Positions 34,166 through 43,346 of a stretch of 64,000 nucleotides of DNA are shown piece after piece. The DNA is taken from positions 1-64,000 of the forward strand of contig CAKRQL010000024.1 of assembly GCA_934393265.1 (NCBI GenBank). The letters are read 5' to 3'. Position 1 is the stretch's first letter. Each line of letters opens with the position of its first letter. The DNA is from an uncultured Eubacteriales bacterium (GTDB taxonomy: Bacteria > Bacillota > Clostridia > Oscillospirales > CAG-272). A program made the position numbers and the translations under genes. Below the pieces are notes generated by a model that saw only the letters and a list, made by a program, of their open reading frames with translations, searched no databases and was not told the DNA's origin.

Positions 34166-34234
34166 TTTATTTTCTCCTTTGATGTCGGGGCTGTCGCAGA
34201 GCCCTGCGCCCATCCCGTATGCTTTACGGATGGT

Positions 34235-34263
34235 ATTATACACCCCCGGATGCATAATGTCAA
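34235..34263 (-). promoter_or_regulatory. Consensus promoter of the amino acid transporter
   Basis: On the minus strand TTGACA (34258-34263), 17 bases, TATAAT (34235-34240): both hexamers perfect, the best promoter in the window. Such strength fits a promoter held down by a repressor. Confidence 0.9.
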
Positions 34264-34271
34264 GCATTTTA

Positions 34272-34306
34272 TGAAATAAAATTCATTTTTGTTGCATTTT
34301 TATTCA
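34272..34306 (-). promoter_or_regulatory. Tandem ArgR (ARG box) operator
   Basis: Minus-strand TGAATAAAAATGCA (34293-34306) fits the ARG-box core TGNATWWWWATNCA fully; TGAATTTTATTTCA (34272-34285) fits with one mismatch. The cores are 7 bases apart, which equals the 3-base gap between 18-base ARG boxes seen in characterised ArgR operators. It lies directly upstream of the -35 box. Boxes upstream rather than over the promoter could mean repression or activation. Confidence 0.65.
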
Positions 34307-34448
34307 TGATGACAATACAGCCGACCCCGATTGTGCAGTCTGCACATGAAAATAAAAAAGCAGGTGGCTTCCGGGCGATTTTTGCGGCTTTATTCCGTTT
34401 ATTCCCGGGGCGACATTCATTTGATTGCTTCTGTTATGCGGTGTTTAT

Positions 34449-34474
34449 ATGCATAATATGCATTGAATATGCAT
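34449..34474. repeat. Three ATGCAT palindromes upstream of the ABC-F gene
   Basis: ATGCAT occurs at 34449-34454, 34458-34463 and 34469-34474, forming larger inverted repeats such as TGCAT-5-ATGCA. It lies 25 bases upstream of the -35 box of the ABC-F promoter and could be an operator. The rest of the gap 34166-34566 holds the two promoters and the ARG boxes. Confidence 0.4.
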
Positions 34475-34498
34475 TTTACCGACTCTTCGCCGCGACAC

Positions 34499-34527
34499 TT
34501 GATTTTATCCTCGTTTTATGATAAAAT
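34499..34527 (+). promoter_or_regulatory. Promoter of the ABC-F gene
   Basis: TTGATT (34499-34504), 17 bases, TAAAAT (34522-34527), 40 bases before the ATG. Confidence 0.65.
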
Positions 34528-34566
34528 AACCGTAAAGAAATCAAAAGGATAACTTATTTTCGACTT

Positions 34567-36486
34567 ATGATAGCTCTATCCCTCTCATCCGTCTCGCTCT
34601 CGTTCGGCGCGGACAGGATACTCGACGATATATCATTCTCGGTAAACGACGGCGACCGCGTCGGCGTCATCGGCGTCAACGGCGCGGGCAAGACCTCGCT
34701 CTTCCGCGTCATAACCGGGCAGTATCAGCCGACCTCCGGCGAGATATATATACAAAAGGGGCACACCGTCGGGCTCCTCGAACAGAACCCGGACCTCACC
34801 TCCCTGCCCGGGGAGACGAGCGTCCTCGAATACATGTACACGGCGCACCAAAAGCTCCTCGACGCGGAGGAGAGAATACGGAGGACGGAGGAGGCGCTCC
34901 GCACCTCGTCCGGCGAGGAGACGCTCCGCCTCTCTGCAGAGCTCGACCGGCAGAACGACAGCTTCCGTAAAGGCGGCGGGCTTGAGTTCCGCTCACGCTG
35001 TCGCGCGCTGCTCCTCCGCCTCGGCTTCACCGAGGAGCAGACAGCGCAGAAGATACACACCCTCTCCGGCGGGCAGTACACCCGCCTCGCGCTCGCGCGG
35101 CTTTTGTCTACGGAGCCGGATATACTCATGCTCGACGAGCCGACAAACCACCTCGACATAGACGCGCTCACATGGCTCGAGGGCTTTATCTCCGGGTATA
35201 AGAAAACCGTCATGGTAATCTCCCACGACAGATACTTCCTCGACCGGACGACGAACAAAACCCTCCATATACAATTTACACGCGCGCGCCTCTACCCCGG
35301 AAGCTACTCGGCATGTAAGGAGAGGCAGGAGGAGGAGACCGCATCGCTCGAGAAAAGGTATCGCGAGCAGCAGAAGGTCATCGCAAGAATAAAGGCTAAC
35401 ATAGAATTTCAGCGCAGGTGTAACCGCGAGCATAACTTCGTCACCATCCGCTCAAAGGAAAAGCAGCTCGAGAGAATGGAGAAAATCGAGCTCGCGCCGA
35501 AGGCACCGCGCGACATCCGCCTATCATTCTCGGAGGATATACACAGCGGAAACGACGTCATAACGGCAAAGGACCTCTCCTTTTCCTATTCCGAAACCCC
35601 GCTGATACGGAATCTGAATTTCATGATAAAGCGCGGAGAGCGCGTCATGTTTCTGGGTCCGAACGGCTCCGGCAAATCGACTCTCATGAAGATAATGAAC
35701 GGCAGGCTCACGCCGCGCGGCGGCAGTCTCACCGTGGGCTACAACGTAAAGATAGGCTACTACGACCAGGAGAACCGCGGGCTCTCGGCAGAAAAGACAG
35801 TGTTCGAGGAAATACACGACGAATACCCGACAAAGACCGACCTCGAGCTCCGCTCCACCCTTGCTCTGTTCCTTTTTGATGCGGACGACATACAGCGCAG
35901 GGTCTCTACCCTCTCAGGCGGTGAGCGCGCACGGCTGACGCTCGCAAAGCTCATACTGAAAAAGGTAAACCTCCTTATAATGGACGAGCCTACGAACCAC
36001 CTTGACATCGGCTCCTGCGAGGCTCTCGAGAACGCGCTGCTCGCCTTTGACGGCACTATAATCGCGGTGTCACACGACAGATATTTCATAAACAGGATAG
36101 CCACGCGCATAATTGAGCTCGCGCCGGAGAACCCGCGCGGAATGTACGACTACCCGCTCGAGGACTACGACGATGCGTACACCGAATACATGCGCCTGCG
36201 CGAATTGCGAAGGGCGACGGCAGAGGCAACGGCGGAAAAGGCGGCGCCGAGCGACGCGAAGGCACAGTATGAGGCGACAAAGCGGGAGAACGCGCTCCGC
36301 CGCTCGGAGGAGCGGAAGCTGCGCCGAGCGAAAGAGAGAATACCCGAGCTCGAATCGGAGATAGAAGAGATAGACCGCGAGCTCTATGGCGAGGCGGCGA
36401 GCGACTATGTGCGCGCCGCGGAGCTCGAGGAGAGAAAAGCCGCCGCCGAGGCAGAGCTGCTCGAGCTCTACGAAACCGTGATGTAA
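34567..36486 (+). CDS. ABC-F family ATPase (ribosome-associated)
   Basis: 639 residues with two ABC domains in one chain and no membrane segments. Domain 1: GVNGAGKTSLFRV, LSGGQYTRLALARLL, LDEPTNHLDID. Domain 2: GPNGSGKSTLMKI, LSGGERARLTLAKLI, MDEPTNHLDI. Between them is the charged ABC-F linker (about 245-310, KRYREQQKVIARIKANIEFQ). A C-terminal coiled coil (about 560-639) resembles Uup/EttA-type tails. Such proteins bind the ribosomal E site and help stalled translation or protect against antibiotics. The ribosome binding site is poor. Subfamily cannot be fixed by eye. Confidence 0.92.
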   Translation: MIALSLSSVSLSFGADRILDDISFSVNDGDRVGVIGVNGAGKTSLFRVITGQYQPTSGEIYIQKGHTVGLLEQNPDLTSLPGETSVLEYMYTAHQKLLDAEERIRRTEEALRTSSGEETLRLSAELDRQNDSFRKGGGLEFRSRCRALLLRLGFTEEQTAQKIHTLSGGQYTRLALARLLSTEPDILMLDEPTNHLDIDALTWLEGFISGYKKTVMVISHDRYFLDRTTNKTLHIQFTRARLYPGSYSACKERQEEETASLEKRYREQQKVIARIKANIEFQRRCNREHNFVTIRSKEKQLERMEKIELAPKAPRDIRLSFSEDIHSGNDVITAKDLSFSYSETPLIRNLNFMIKRGERVMFLGPNGSGKSTLMKIMNGRLTPRGGSLTVGYNVKIGYYDQENRGLSAEKTVFEEIHDEYPTKTDLELRSTLALFLFDADDIQRRVSTLSGGERARLTLAKLILKKVNLLIMDEPTNHLDIGSCEALENALLAFDGTIIAVSHDRYFINRIATRIIELAPENPRGMYDYPLEDYDDAYTEYMRLRELRRATAEATAEKAAPSDAKAQYEATKRENALRRSEERKLRRAKERIPELESEIEEIDRELYGEAASDYVRAAELEERKAAAEAELLELYETVM

Positions 36487-36566
36487 TTGCGGCAAAACCG
36501 TGGGTGGCGGCAGAGGAAAGCGCCCCACGAAAGCCCGAAACACCGGAAAATAATAACCGAACCTGC

Positions 36567-36606
36567 ACCCGAAAATCCCGTAACCCGGATTTTCGGGTCT
36601 TTTTTT
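36567..36606 (+). terminator. Terminator after the ABC-F gene
   Basis: A perfect 12-bp stem (36567-36578 with 36587-36598) with an 8-base loop is followed by T7. It isolates the host operon from the phage-like module. A second hairpin (36657-36663 with 36668-36674, loop ACTT, no T-run) lies in the remaining gap to 36747; only a weak TACAAT (36689-36694) hints at a promoter there. Confidence 0.85.
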
Positions 36607-36747
36607 GTGTCTTTTCAACAAAACGATAAAGGAAAAATCAGGAAAATCCTGTAAGCGTCGGGTACTTACCCGACCCCCGTCGCGGAGCTACAATATATTT
36701 GCCGGGCGGGACGACTGCAGCGAAGCGACCGGCAGAGGGAGGTGCCT

Positions 36748-37080
36748 ATGGCGCAGCAGAAAAACAAAAGTGCAAGAGAGCTCGCACGCGCCATGTACCG
36801 CTACTTCGGCGGATATAGCGGAGACGGGGCGCCGAGCTACGGGAAGTTTGCGAGGGAGTGCGGAATTACGCTCGCGGAGCTTGCGGAGCGCAGATGTGAC
36901 GAAATATTTGACAGGGCGTGGCGCGAATGCGGCGAAATCAGAAGAGATTATCTTATAGACTCAGCGCTTACAAAGCGCGCGGACCCGTCATTTGTAAAAT
37001 ATCTGCTCTCTGAGGAGAGCACCGATTCCGGCGCGGACGACGAGATAAAGGTCACCCTTGAGGTGAGCGACGGAGAATAG
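36748..37080 (+). CDS. Terminase small subunit-like protein
   Basis: 110 residues, mostly helical and charged, with a putative DNA-binding helix-turn-helix (about 29-55, YGKFARECGITLAELAERR) and an acidic C-terminus. Position directly before the large terminase supports a role in recognising the DNA to be packaged. The ATG at 36748 has GGGAGG 5 bases upstream; a GTG two codons earlier overlaps that site. Family membership is inferred mainly from position. Confidence 0.65.
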   Translation: MAQQKNKSARELARAMYRYFGGYSGDGAPSYGKFARECGITLAELAERRCDEIFDRAWRECGEIRRDYLIDSALTKRADPSFVKYLLSEESTDSGADDEIKVTLEVSDGE

Positions 37081-37081
37081 C

Positions 37082-38446
37082 ATGGAGCTGCGACTTCGGG
37101 TAACGGAAAAACAGCGGCGCTTCATATTCTCGGGCGCGACGGAAACGCTCTTCGGCGGGGCTGCGGGCGGCGGAAAGTCATACGGGCAGATAGTTGACGC
37201 CCTGCTCTTCGCCCTCCGCTACCCCGGCTCAAAGCAGTTAATCCTCAGGCGCACCTTCCCGGAGCTTGAGAAATCGCTCATAAGAACGGCACTCTCGCTC
37301 TATCCGAGAGCTCTCTTTACCCTTAACTCCTCCTCTCACACGGGAAAGCTCAGAAACGGCTCGGTAATAGATTTCGGTTACTGCGCGGCGGAGAACGACG
37401 TCTACCAGTATCAGAGCGCGGAATACGACTGTATCCGTTTTGACGAGCTGACGCACTTCACCGAGAGCCAGTACCTTTATCTTATATCCCGCGTTAGGGG
37501 TGCTAACGACTATCCGAAATGCGTGAAGTCCTCGACGAACCCCGGCGGCATAGGTCACTCATGGGTAAAGGCGCGGTTTATCGACCCTGCCCCGCCGGAC
37601 ACCCTCTTTAAGGGAGAGGACGGAATACAAAGGATATTCATTCCCGCGCTCCTGTCCGACAATGGCTTTCTGACCTCGCGCGACCCCGGGTACCGCGAGC
37701 GGCTCTTGGCACTGCCGGAGAGGGAGAAAAAGGCACTCCTGTACGGCGACTGGAACATCTTCGAGGGACAGTATTTCCCCGAGTTTTCGGCAAAGGAGCA
37801 TGTGATAGCCCCGTTTGAGATTCCGCCGCATTACAGAAAATACCGCACCATCGACTACGGGCTCGACCGGCTCGCCTGTCTGTGGATAGCGATAGCGCCG
37901 GACGGACGGGCGTATGTCTACCGTGAGCTCTGCGAGTCGAACCTCACCGTAAGTGCGGCGGCGCGCGGAATACTCACAAGGACGCCGGTGGGCGAGGACA
38001 TCTACGCAACACTTGCGCCGCCGGACCTCTGGGCGCGGAGCCAGGAATCCGGAAAAAGCAAGGCCTCCCTCTTTTCCGAATACGGAATAAACTTCACGAA
38101 AACCGGAAACGACCGCGAGGCGGGCTGGCTCGCACTCAAGGAGTGGCTCGCCGTTCGGGACGGCGCACCGATGCTGCGCATCTTTTCCACCTGCACGGAG
38201 ATAATCCGCTGTCTGCCCGCGCTGACGGTGGACAAGCTCCGACCGAGCGACTGCGCAAATGAGCCGCACGAGATAACCCACGCGCCGGACGCGCTCCGCG
38301 GCTTTGCGGTCTATCACACAAGACCCGCGCCGCAGAGGTGCGCGTCGCCCCGCCGGAGGTGGAGCCCCGACATGTGGGAGGACTACCGCACGGCATCTCC
38401 CGAAGAAAAAGAATATCTGAAACGCAAATACGGAGAACCTGAATGA
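37082..38446 (+). CDS. Terminase large subunit
   Basis: 454 residues. The ATPase half has Walker A GGAAGGGKSYGQ (residues 25-36) and Walker B CIRFDELTHF (D121, E122) with the coupling motif KSSTNPGG. The C-terminal half looks like the RNase H-fold nuclease: TIDYGLDRLACLWIAI, GRAYVYRE and a late HAPDALRGFAVYH. It drives DNA into the procapsid through the portal and cuts it. Both active sites look intact, which argues against long neutral decay. It overlaps the portal gene by ATGA. Confidence 0.92.
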   Translation: MELRLRVTEKQRRFIFSGATETLFGGAAGGGKSYGQIVDALLFALRYPGSKQLILRRTFPELEKSLIRTALSLYPRALFTLNSSSHTGKLRNGSVIDFGYCAAENDVYQYQSAEYDCIRFDELTHFTESQYLYLISRVRGANDYPKCVKSSTNPGGIGHSWVKARFIDPAPPDTLFKGEDGIQRIFIPALLSDNGFLTSRDPGYRERLLALPEREKKALLYGDWNIFEGQYFPEFSAKEHVIAPFEIPPHYRKYRTIDYGLDRLACLWIAIAPDGRAYVYRELCESNLTVSAAARGILTRTPVGEDIYATLAPPDLWARSQESGKSKASLFSEYGINFTKTGNDREAGWLALKEWLAVRDGAPMLRIFSTCTEIIRCLPALTVDKLRPSDCANEPHEITHAPDALRGFAVYHTRPAPQRCASPRRRWSPDMWEDYRTASPEEKEYLKRKYGEPE

Positions 38447-40242
38447 AAGAATATACCAAAACAAAAGAGGAACGGCTGAATTATTTCCGCGACCTCTACG
38501 AAAATGCGAAGGAAAAATACTCGGTGGTTACAGACGACCTCGCAAGGCACATGGAGCAGTACAGAGGCTCCTCCGCCATTGACGGCTCGGATGTGCGGGC
38601 GGAGTCGGTGCGCAACATCACCTATGAGATAGTGGAGAGCCAGATCTCCTCCGACATCCCGCTCCCGCGGGTGGAGTGCTCCTGTTACAGTGAAAAGCAC
38701 AACCGCAACGCAAAGAGCATAGAGCGTCTCTGTACCTCTGTTCGTGACCTGCTCCCGTTTGAAGAGATGAACGACCTCGACGAGAGGTACACCTACATCT
38801 ACGGCGGGAGCGTGTGGCTTGTCGAATGGGACTGTGACCTGCTCCGCGGCAGGGAGCGCGGCGGCGTGCGCGTGCATTGCGTGTCCCCGCGCGACTTCAT
38901 ACCCCAGCCGTCGGTAAGCTCGGTTACCGACATGGAGTATTGTTTTCTCCGCTTTACGACAACAAAGGGCGAGCTCGTAAGAAAATACGGGATTTTGCAA
39001 AGTGAAGTTGACAAAAGCGACCTCGAAAGCCGGGGGGCGGACGACGACCCGGACCCGGACGGCGAGTGCGTCACCGTCGTTCTCTGCTTCTATAAGGACG
39101 AGGACGGCGAGGTCGGGGAGTTTATCTTCTCCGGCGATCTTGTGGTTCGCGACCTGCCGAAATACTACCGCCGCAAATACCGCGTATGCAAAAACTGCGG
39201 CAAGGCGGAGGAGATATGCACCTGCGGCAGCGGAGAATTTGAATACCGTGACGCACAGTACGAGGAGCCGACACGTATAATCCCCCTCTCCGACGGCTCC
39301 TTTATATCCCCGATAGCCGAGTCCGCGCCCGGTGGCAGTACCCTCGAAAACCGTACACGCCTCCCCTATTACACTCCGAAAACCTTCCCCATAGCGATAA
39401 GGCGCAACACCTCGTCTGAGGGGCGGCTCCTCGGTCAGTCCGACTGCGAGTACATAAGGCCCGAGCAGCAGGCGATAAACAAGCTCGAAACGAGAATATT
39501 ACAGAAGCTCCTGCGGGCGGGGATAACCCCGATAGTTCCCGAGGACGCGAGCATAACGCTCAACAACTCCGTATTCGGGCAGCTTATCAAAATGAAGCCG
39601 GGAGAGAGCGCAGCGCAGTACGGAAAGGTGGACACGACCCCGGACATATCGCAGGATATAGCCGAGGCGGAGCGCCTCTACGACCAGGCGAAGCGCATAA
39701 TCGGAATATCCGACGCCTTTCAGGGGAACGACGGCGGTTACAGCGAGTCGGGAGTTGCAAGGCAGCTCCGCATATCGCAGGCGTCCGGCAGACTTGAATC
39801 AAAGAAAAAAATGAAATATACCGCCTACTCCGCGATAGACCGGCTGATATTCGAGCATTTTCTCGCATTTGCCGACGAGCCGCGCGCCCTCTCCTATAAG
39901 GACGCCTACGGAAGAACACATTCGGCTGAGTTCAACCGGTACGATTTCCTTGAATACGACCCCATTACGGGCGAGTACGTCTACGACGACTCCTACCTCT
40001 TCTCCGTCGACCTCAACGGCGGAGCGGAGTACCAGCGCGAGGCACTCTGGGAGAGGAACCTTGAAAATCTGCGCGCCGGCACGCTCGGCGACCAAAAGAG
40101 CCCTGTCACCCTGCTCCGCTACTGGCAGTGTCAGGAGCGGGCGCACTACCCGTATGCAAGAGAGAATGTCGAATACTTCAAGGACGAGGTGGAAAAGGCG
40201 GGAGAAACGCAGGAGGAAGAATGGACACAGAAAAGCTTATAA
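38443..40242 (+). CDS. Portal protein
   Basis: 599 residues, consistent with P22-like portals in length and order after the large terminase. The N-terminus is helical (TKTKEERLNYFRDLYENAKEKY), the centre has PREDFIPQP-like PRDFIPQPSV and the C-terminal half the long helix region GNDGGYSESGVARQLRISQASGRLESKKKMKY. An unusual four-cysteine element CKNC-8-CTC, perhaps a zinc knuckle, lies near residues 248-258. Twelve copies would form the ring for DNA entry and exit. The end overlaps the next gene by 22 bases. Confidence 0.85.
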   Translation: MKEYTKTKEERLNYFRDLYENAKEKYSVVTDDLARHMEQYRGSSAIDGSDVRAESVRNITYEIVESQISSDIPLPRVECSCYSEKHNRNAKSIERLCTSVRDLLPFEEMNDLDERYTYIYGGSVWLVEWDCDLLRGRERGGVRVHCVSPRDFIPQPSVSSVTDMEYCFLRFTTTKGELVRKYGILQSEVDKSDLESRGADDDPDPDGECVTVVLCFYKDEDGEVGEFIFSGDLVVRDLPKYYRRKYRVCKNCGKAEEICTCGSGEFEYRDAQYEEPTRIIPLSDGSFISPIAESAPGGSTLENRTRLPYYTPKTFPIAIRRNTSSEGRLLGQSDCEYIRPEQQAINKLETRILQKLLRAGITPIVPEDASITLNNSVFGQLIKMKPGESAAQYGKVDTTPDISQDIAEAERLYDQAKRIIGISDAFQGNDGGYSESGVARQLRISQASGRLESKKKMKYTAYSAIDRLIFEHFLAFADEPRALSYKDAYGRTHSAEFNRYDFLEYDPITGEYVYDDSYLFSVDLNGGAEYQREALWERNLENLRAGTLGDQKSPVTLLRYWQCQERAHYPYARENVEYFKDEVEKAGETQEEEWTQKSL

Positions 40243-40961
40243 GCGGCATCGGCACGGCAAGGTACATAAAAACCAAGCTCCGGCAGAACCGGGCACCGGG
40301 CTACGCCGACTGGCTGAAAAGCTACGGCACAGACACGGCGGCAGATCTCGCCGCGGCAGAGCGCGCGGCAGCCGAGAGCTACACCCGCGCGGACACCGGC
40401 TACGGCAGGCGCGCCGAAGCCCTCGCCGGGGCGGGAATGAGCTACAGCGGGTACAGGGACTATCTCCAGGGCGTCGCCCACTCCGACCTGCAGCGGGCAA
40501 TGACCGCCGCAAGGAGCACCGCCGCCGAGGGCGAGCGGAGAAACGCCGCATCATACGCGGATTATATAGCCTCGTATAACAAAAGCCAGTCAAAGCTCGC
40601 GTCGGATGCCGTAAAGCACCTGACAGACGAGCGGATGGTGGACCCGATGACAGCCTATCAGTACGCCCTCACCCTCGGGCTCTCGGAGGAGAACGCGGCA
40701 TACGCCGCAAGAGAGGGCACCCGCGCGGCACGCGAGTCGATAATACGCTATCTCATGGAGCAGATGAACAAGACTAAGCTGACAAAATCCGAGGCTATGA
40801 ACTACGCAAAAGCCCTCGGTCTCGGCGACGAGGACATAAAGCGCATAGAGAGCGGCGCACCGTACAGAGAGAAGCACTACTACGACGAGAGCGGCAAGGA
40901 GATAACCTACCTCGAATATCTCAAAAAGAAGCTCGAGGACATGAAAAACGGCAAAAACTGA
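40221..40961 (+). CDS. Helical phage-module protein, unknown
   Basis: 246 residues from the ATG at 40221 (AGGAGG 4 bases upstream), almost entirely helical and rich in Ala, Glu and Tyr. Two similar segments (ALTLGLSEENAAYAAREG and AKALGLGDEDIKRIESG) look like an internal repeat. It could be a minor head or internal virion protein, as its place after the portal suggests. I recognise no family. Confidence 0.6.
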   Translation: MDTEKLISGIGTARYIKTKLRQNRAPGYADWLKSYGTDTAADLAAAERAAAESYTRADTGYGRRAEALAGAGMSYSGYRDYLQGVAHSDLQRAMTAARSTAAEGERRNAASYADYIASYNKSQSKLASDAVKHLTDERMVDPMTAYQYALTLGLSEENAAYAAREGTRAARESIIRYLMEQMNKTKLTKSEAMNYAKALGLGDEDIKRIESGAPYREKHYYDESGKEITYLEYLKKKLEDMKNGKN

Positions 40962-40994
40962 AAACAGCGGTCAGACGACCGGAAAGGAAAACAA

Positions 40995-41129
40995 ATGAAA
41001 AGAAGGAACAATATTTCATCAACCTACGCCACCGTCAAGGGCGGTAAAATAGCGGCACCCAACAAGCAGAAGGACGAGCCGCGCGCGACAAAAACCGTGG
41101 GCTCCGACCTGCGGATAAAGAGAGGTTAA
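40995..41129 (+). CDS. 44-residue basic protein of the phage module
   Basis: A short ORF missing from long-ORF lists: ATG at 40995 with AAAGGA 8 bases upstream and TAA at 41127-41129. The product (starting MKRRNNISSTYATVKG) is basic and has no hydrophobic part. It fills the gap between its neighbours exactly, with the module's usual ribosome binding site. Function unknown. Confidence 0.55.
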   Translation: MKRRNNISSTYATVKGGKIAAPNKQKDEPRATKTVGSDLRIKRG

Positions 41130-41133
41130 AGAG

Positions 41134-41676
41134 ATGGATGCGGAAGAAACGGAACGCCAGAAAAAAGAAGAGCTGACCTCCGCCCCGGCGGACGGGGACA
41201 GAGAGACGGAGACCGCCGCCGGCACGGACGGCGGCGCGGCAGAAGAATATTCCGCGGGCGAGGATGACGGCACGCACGGCAACGGCAATAAAGCGGCAGA
41301 CGAAAGCGCCGCAGCAGCTGACGACGGCGACGGCTACGACGCCGCAATGCAGGAGTACGGGCGGCGCGCGGAGGAGGACGCAAGAGAGCTTCGCGCCATG
41401 TTCCCGGAGCTCTCGGCTCTCTCCGGCATAGCCGCCCTGCCCGACCCGATACGCTTTGCGGAGCTGCGCGACCTCGGGCTCAGCGCAAGGGAGGCATACC
41501 TCGCGACCTCGGGCGGCAGGCGGCAGGACAACCGCGCCCATCTGCACAGCGCGTATCCCTCCCCGGCACACACCCCGGCAGGGATGAGCGACGATGAGCT
41601 GAGGCGGGCACGGGAGCTCTTCTCCGACCTCTCCGACACGGAGATAAGAAAACTCTATAAACGCATTTCCGGATAA
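41134..41676 (+). CDS. Acidic, scaffold-like protein
   Basis: 180 residues. The first 70 are highly acidic and low in complexity (Glu, Asp, Gly, Ala), and the rest is helical with LFSDLSDTEIRKLYKRISG at the end. Location between portal and capsid, the acid-rich body and a basic helical C-terminus are what phage scaffolding proteins look like. This is a position-based call. Confidence 0.55.
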   Translation: MDAEETERQKKEELTSAPADGDRETETAAGTDGGAAEEYSAGEDDGTHGNGNKAADESAAAADDGDGYDAAMQEYGRRAEEDARELRAMFPELSALSGIAALPDPIRFAELRDLGLSAREAYLATSGGRRQDNRAHLHSAYPSPAHTPAGMSDDELRRARELFSDLSDTEIRKLYKRISG

Positions 41677-41697
41677 CCGGAGAAAGGAAAACAAAAA

Positions 41698-42150
41698 ATG
41701 TTCAAGCTTATAAAAATACTCAATTCACCGACCGGAATCCCCGACTATAAAATGGTCAGTACGGAGGTTACCGAGAAGTATTACATCGGCTGTGCGCTCA
41801 CCCTCGCCGAGGGCGCGGCTGTCCACTGTGCGAGCGGCAGTACAATGCCGCAGTACATAGCGGCAGAGCAGCTCGTCTCCCCTAACGGCGAGCTGCTGCG
41901 CGTATTTCCCGTCACACCCGACATGGTGTTCGAGGTTGCGGTAACTACCGCGCCGGACGAGATATATCCCGGCGTCCGCGTCAATATGGCGGAGTACATC
42001 AAAAACGTTTACAGCCTCGTGAGCGGCACGCCGGCAGAGAACGGAATAGCCGTCGTCTACGACGCCTGCGGTGCCGAGAAGAAGGGCGACAAGATACAGA
42101 TACGCTTCGTCGCTCCCCCCGCCGCGGCGAGTACCGGCAGCAACGTCTGA
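41698..42150 (+). CDS. Capsid-associated protein, unknown (decoration-like)
   Basis: 150 residues, mainly beta (FKLIKILNSPTGIPDYKMV, YYIGCALTLAEGAAVHC, PQYIAAEQLV). Placed directly before the capsid gene, it resembles the small beta-barrel head decoration proteins of many phages in size and position only. AAAGGA precedes its ATG. Confidence 0.5.
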   Translation: MFKLIKILNSPTGIPDYKMVSTEVTEKYYIGCALTLAEGAAVHCASGSTMPQYIAAEQLVSPNGELLRVFPVTPDMVFEVAVTTAPDEIYPGVRVNMAEYIKNVYSLVSGTPAENGIAVVYDACGAEKKGDKIQIRFVAPPAAASTGSNV

Positions 42151-42193
42151 CGCGGCGCACGGTAAGCAGTCATAACAAGAAAGGACAGGAAAA

Positions 42194-43252
42194 ATGATAC
42201 TTTATTCAAAATCCAACGGTCTGAACAACAGTGCCGTCGGCAAACTCGAGACCCCTATAAAAATGATAATCGAGCACGAGAGCGACATACTCTCAAAGCG
42301 CGGCGGCGTCTGCGACTGGCTTTTCAACGTCGAGAAGAGCAACAAGTTCGGCGAGACGATTGTAGGTCAGAACGAATTTGACATCTTCAAGGCTACGCCC
42401 GAGGGCGCGGGTGCCGAGGGGGACACCGTCTATGAGACCTACAAAAAATTCATAGAGCATATTCAGTTCACAAAGGAGTTCACCATCTCTGCGGAGATGA
42501 TGGAGGACGCGAACTACGGCGTCGCCCAGGATGCAAAGCGCCGCGCGGAAAACTTCACCCGCGCGTATTACAAGACCCGCAACAGGATCTGCACCGCCGC
42601 GCTCGCAAACGCCATATACTCGGAATTCAATTTTGCAAATGCGACAATCGACATAAGCACGGCGGACAAATTCCCGCTCTTCTACAGCTCGCACGTCTAC
42701 GGCGCCTACGACAAAATGGGCACCCAGTCGAACCTCTTCAGCGGTAACATCATAAAAACCGGCACCGGCACTGCCCGCAAGGTATCCGGCGAGCAGCTTG
42801 AGGAGAGCCTCATGGCGCTCTCCCACAAGATACGCAATATGAAGGACGAGAACGGCGAGCCCCTCGGCTACACCGCCGACACAATAATCCTCCCGGGCAA
42901 CCGCCCCTCCCTTGAGATGCTCGTGAAGAAGGTCTGCGGCTCGGAGGGCGCGCTCGGCAACGGGTATAACGACATAAACCTCCACTACGGCAACTGGAAC
43001 GTCGTTGTCCTCCCCGACTGGACCACTGCGGACGACCGCATGATGGTGATGTCGAGCGAGGCGAACAAGAACCTCGCCGGCAATATGTTCTTCAACCGCG
43101 TTCCGCTCACCGTATCGAGCTGGGTGGACCACCACACCGGAAACTATGTATGGAACGGCAGATGCCGCTTCGGCATAGGCTTCGGCTCCTATAAGCACAT
43201 ACTTCTTGCGATAGACTCCGAGACGAGAGCCGACGGTACAGTGCTCCTGTAA
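42194..43252 (+). CDS. Major capsid protein
   Basis: 352 residues. The order portal-scaffold-capsid, the N-terminal KLETPIKMIIEHESDILSKRG, a central helix-rich part (EFTISAEMMEDANYGVAQDAKRR), the GYTADTIILPGNRPSLEML stretch and a C-terminal NWNVVVLPDWTTADDRMMV fit an HK97-fold capsid protein. It is the best candidate for the shell subunit; the coding frame is complete and undamaged. Confidence 0.78.
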   Translation: MILYSKSNGLNNSAVGKLETPIKMIIEHESDILSKRGGVCDWLFNVEKSNKFGETIVGQNEFDIFKATPEGAGAEGDTVYETYKKFIEHIQFTKEFTISAEMMEDANYGVAQDAKRRAENFTRAYYKTRNRICTAALANAIYSEFNFANATIDISTADKFPLFYSSHVYGAYDKMGTQSNLFSGNIIKTGTGTARKVSGEQLEESLMALSHKIRNMKDENGEPLGYTADTIILPGNRPSLEMLVKKVCGSEGALGNGYNDINLHYGNWNVVVLPDWTTADDRMMVMSSEANKNLAGNMFFNRVPLTVSSWVDHHTGNYVWNGRCRFGIGFGSYKHILLAIDSETRADGTVLL

Positions 43253-43346
43253 GTCGTCCGGCGCCCGTCCCGGGCTTCGGGGGTGCGGGGGCGGAGAGGC
43301 AGATACCGCTCCTCCCCCGTATTGCGCCCCCGGGAAAGGAAATTAC

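Noticed and set aside
34306..34521. 71-codon ORF between the transporter and the ABC-F gene
   Set aside because: No ribosome binding site, it overlaps the ARG boxes at its start and the ABC-F promoter near its end, and its composition is unlike the neighbours.
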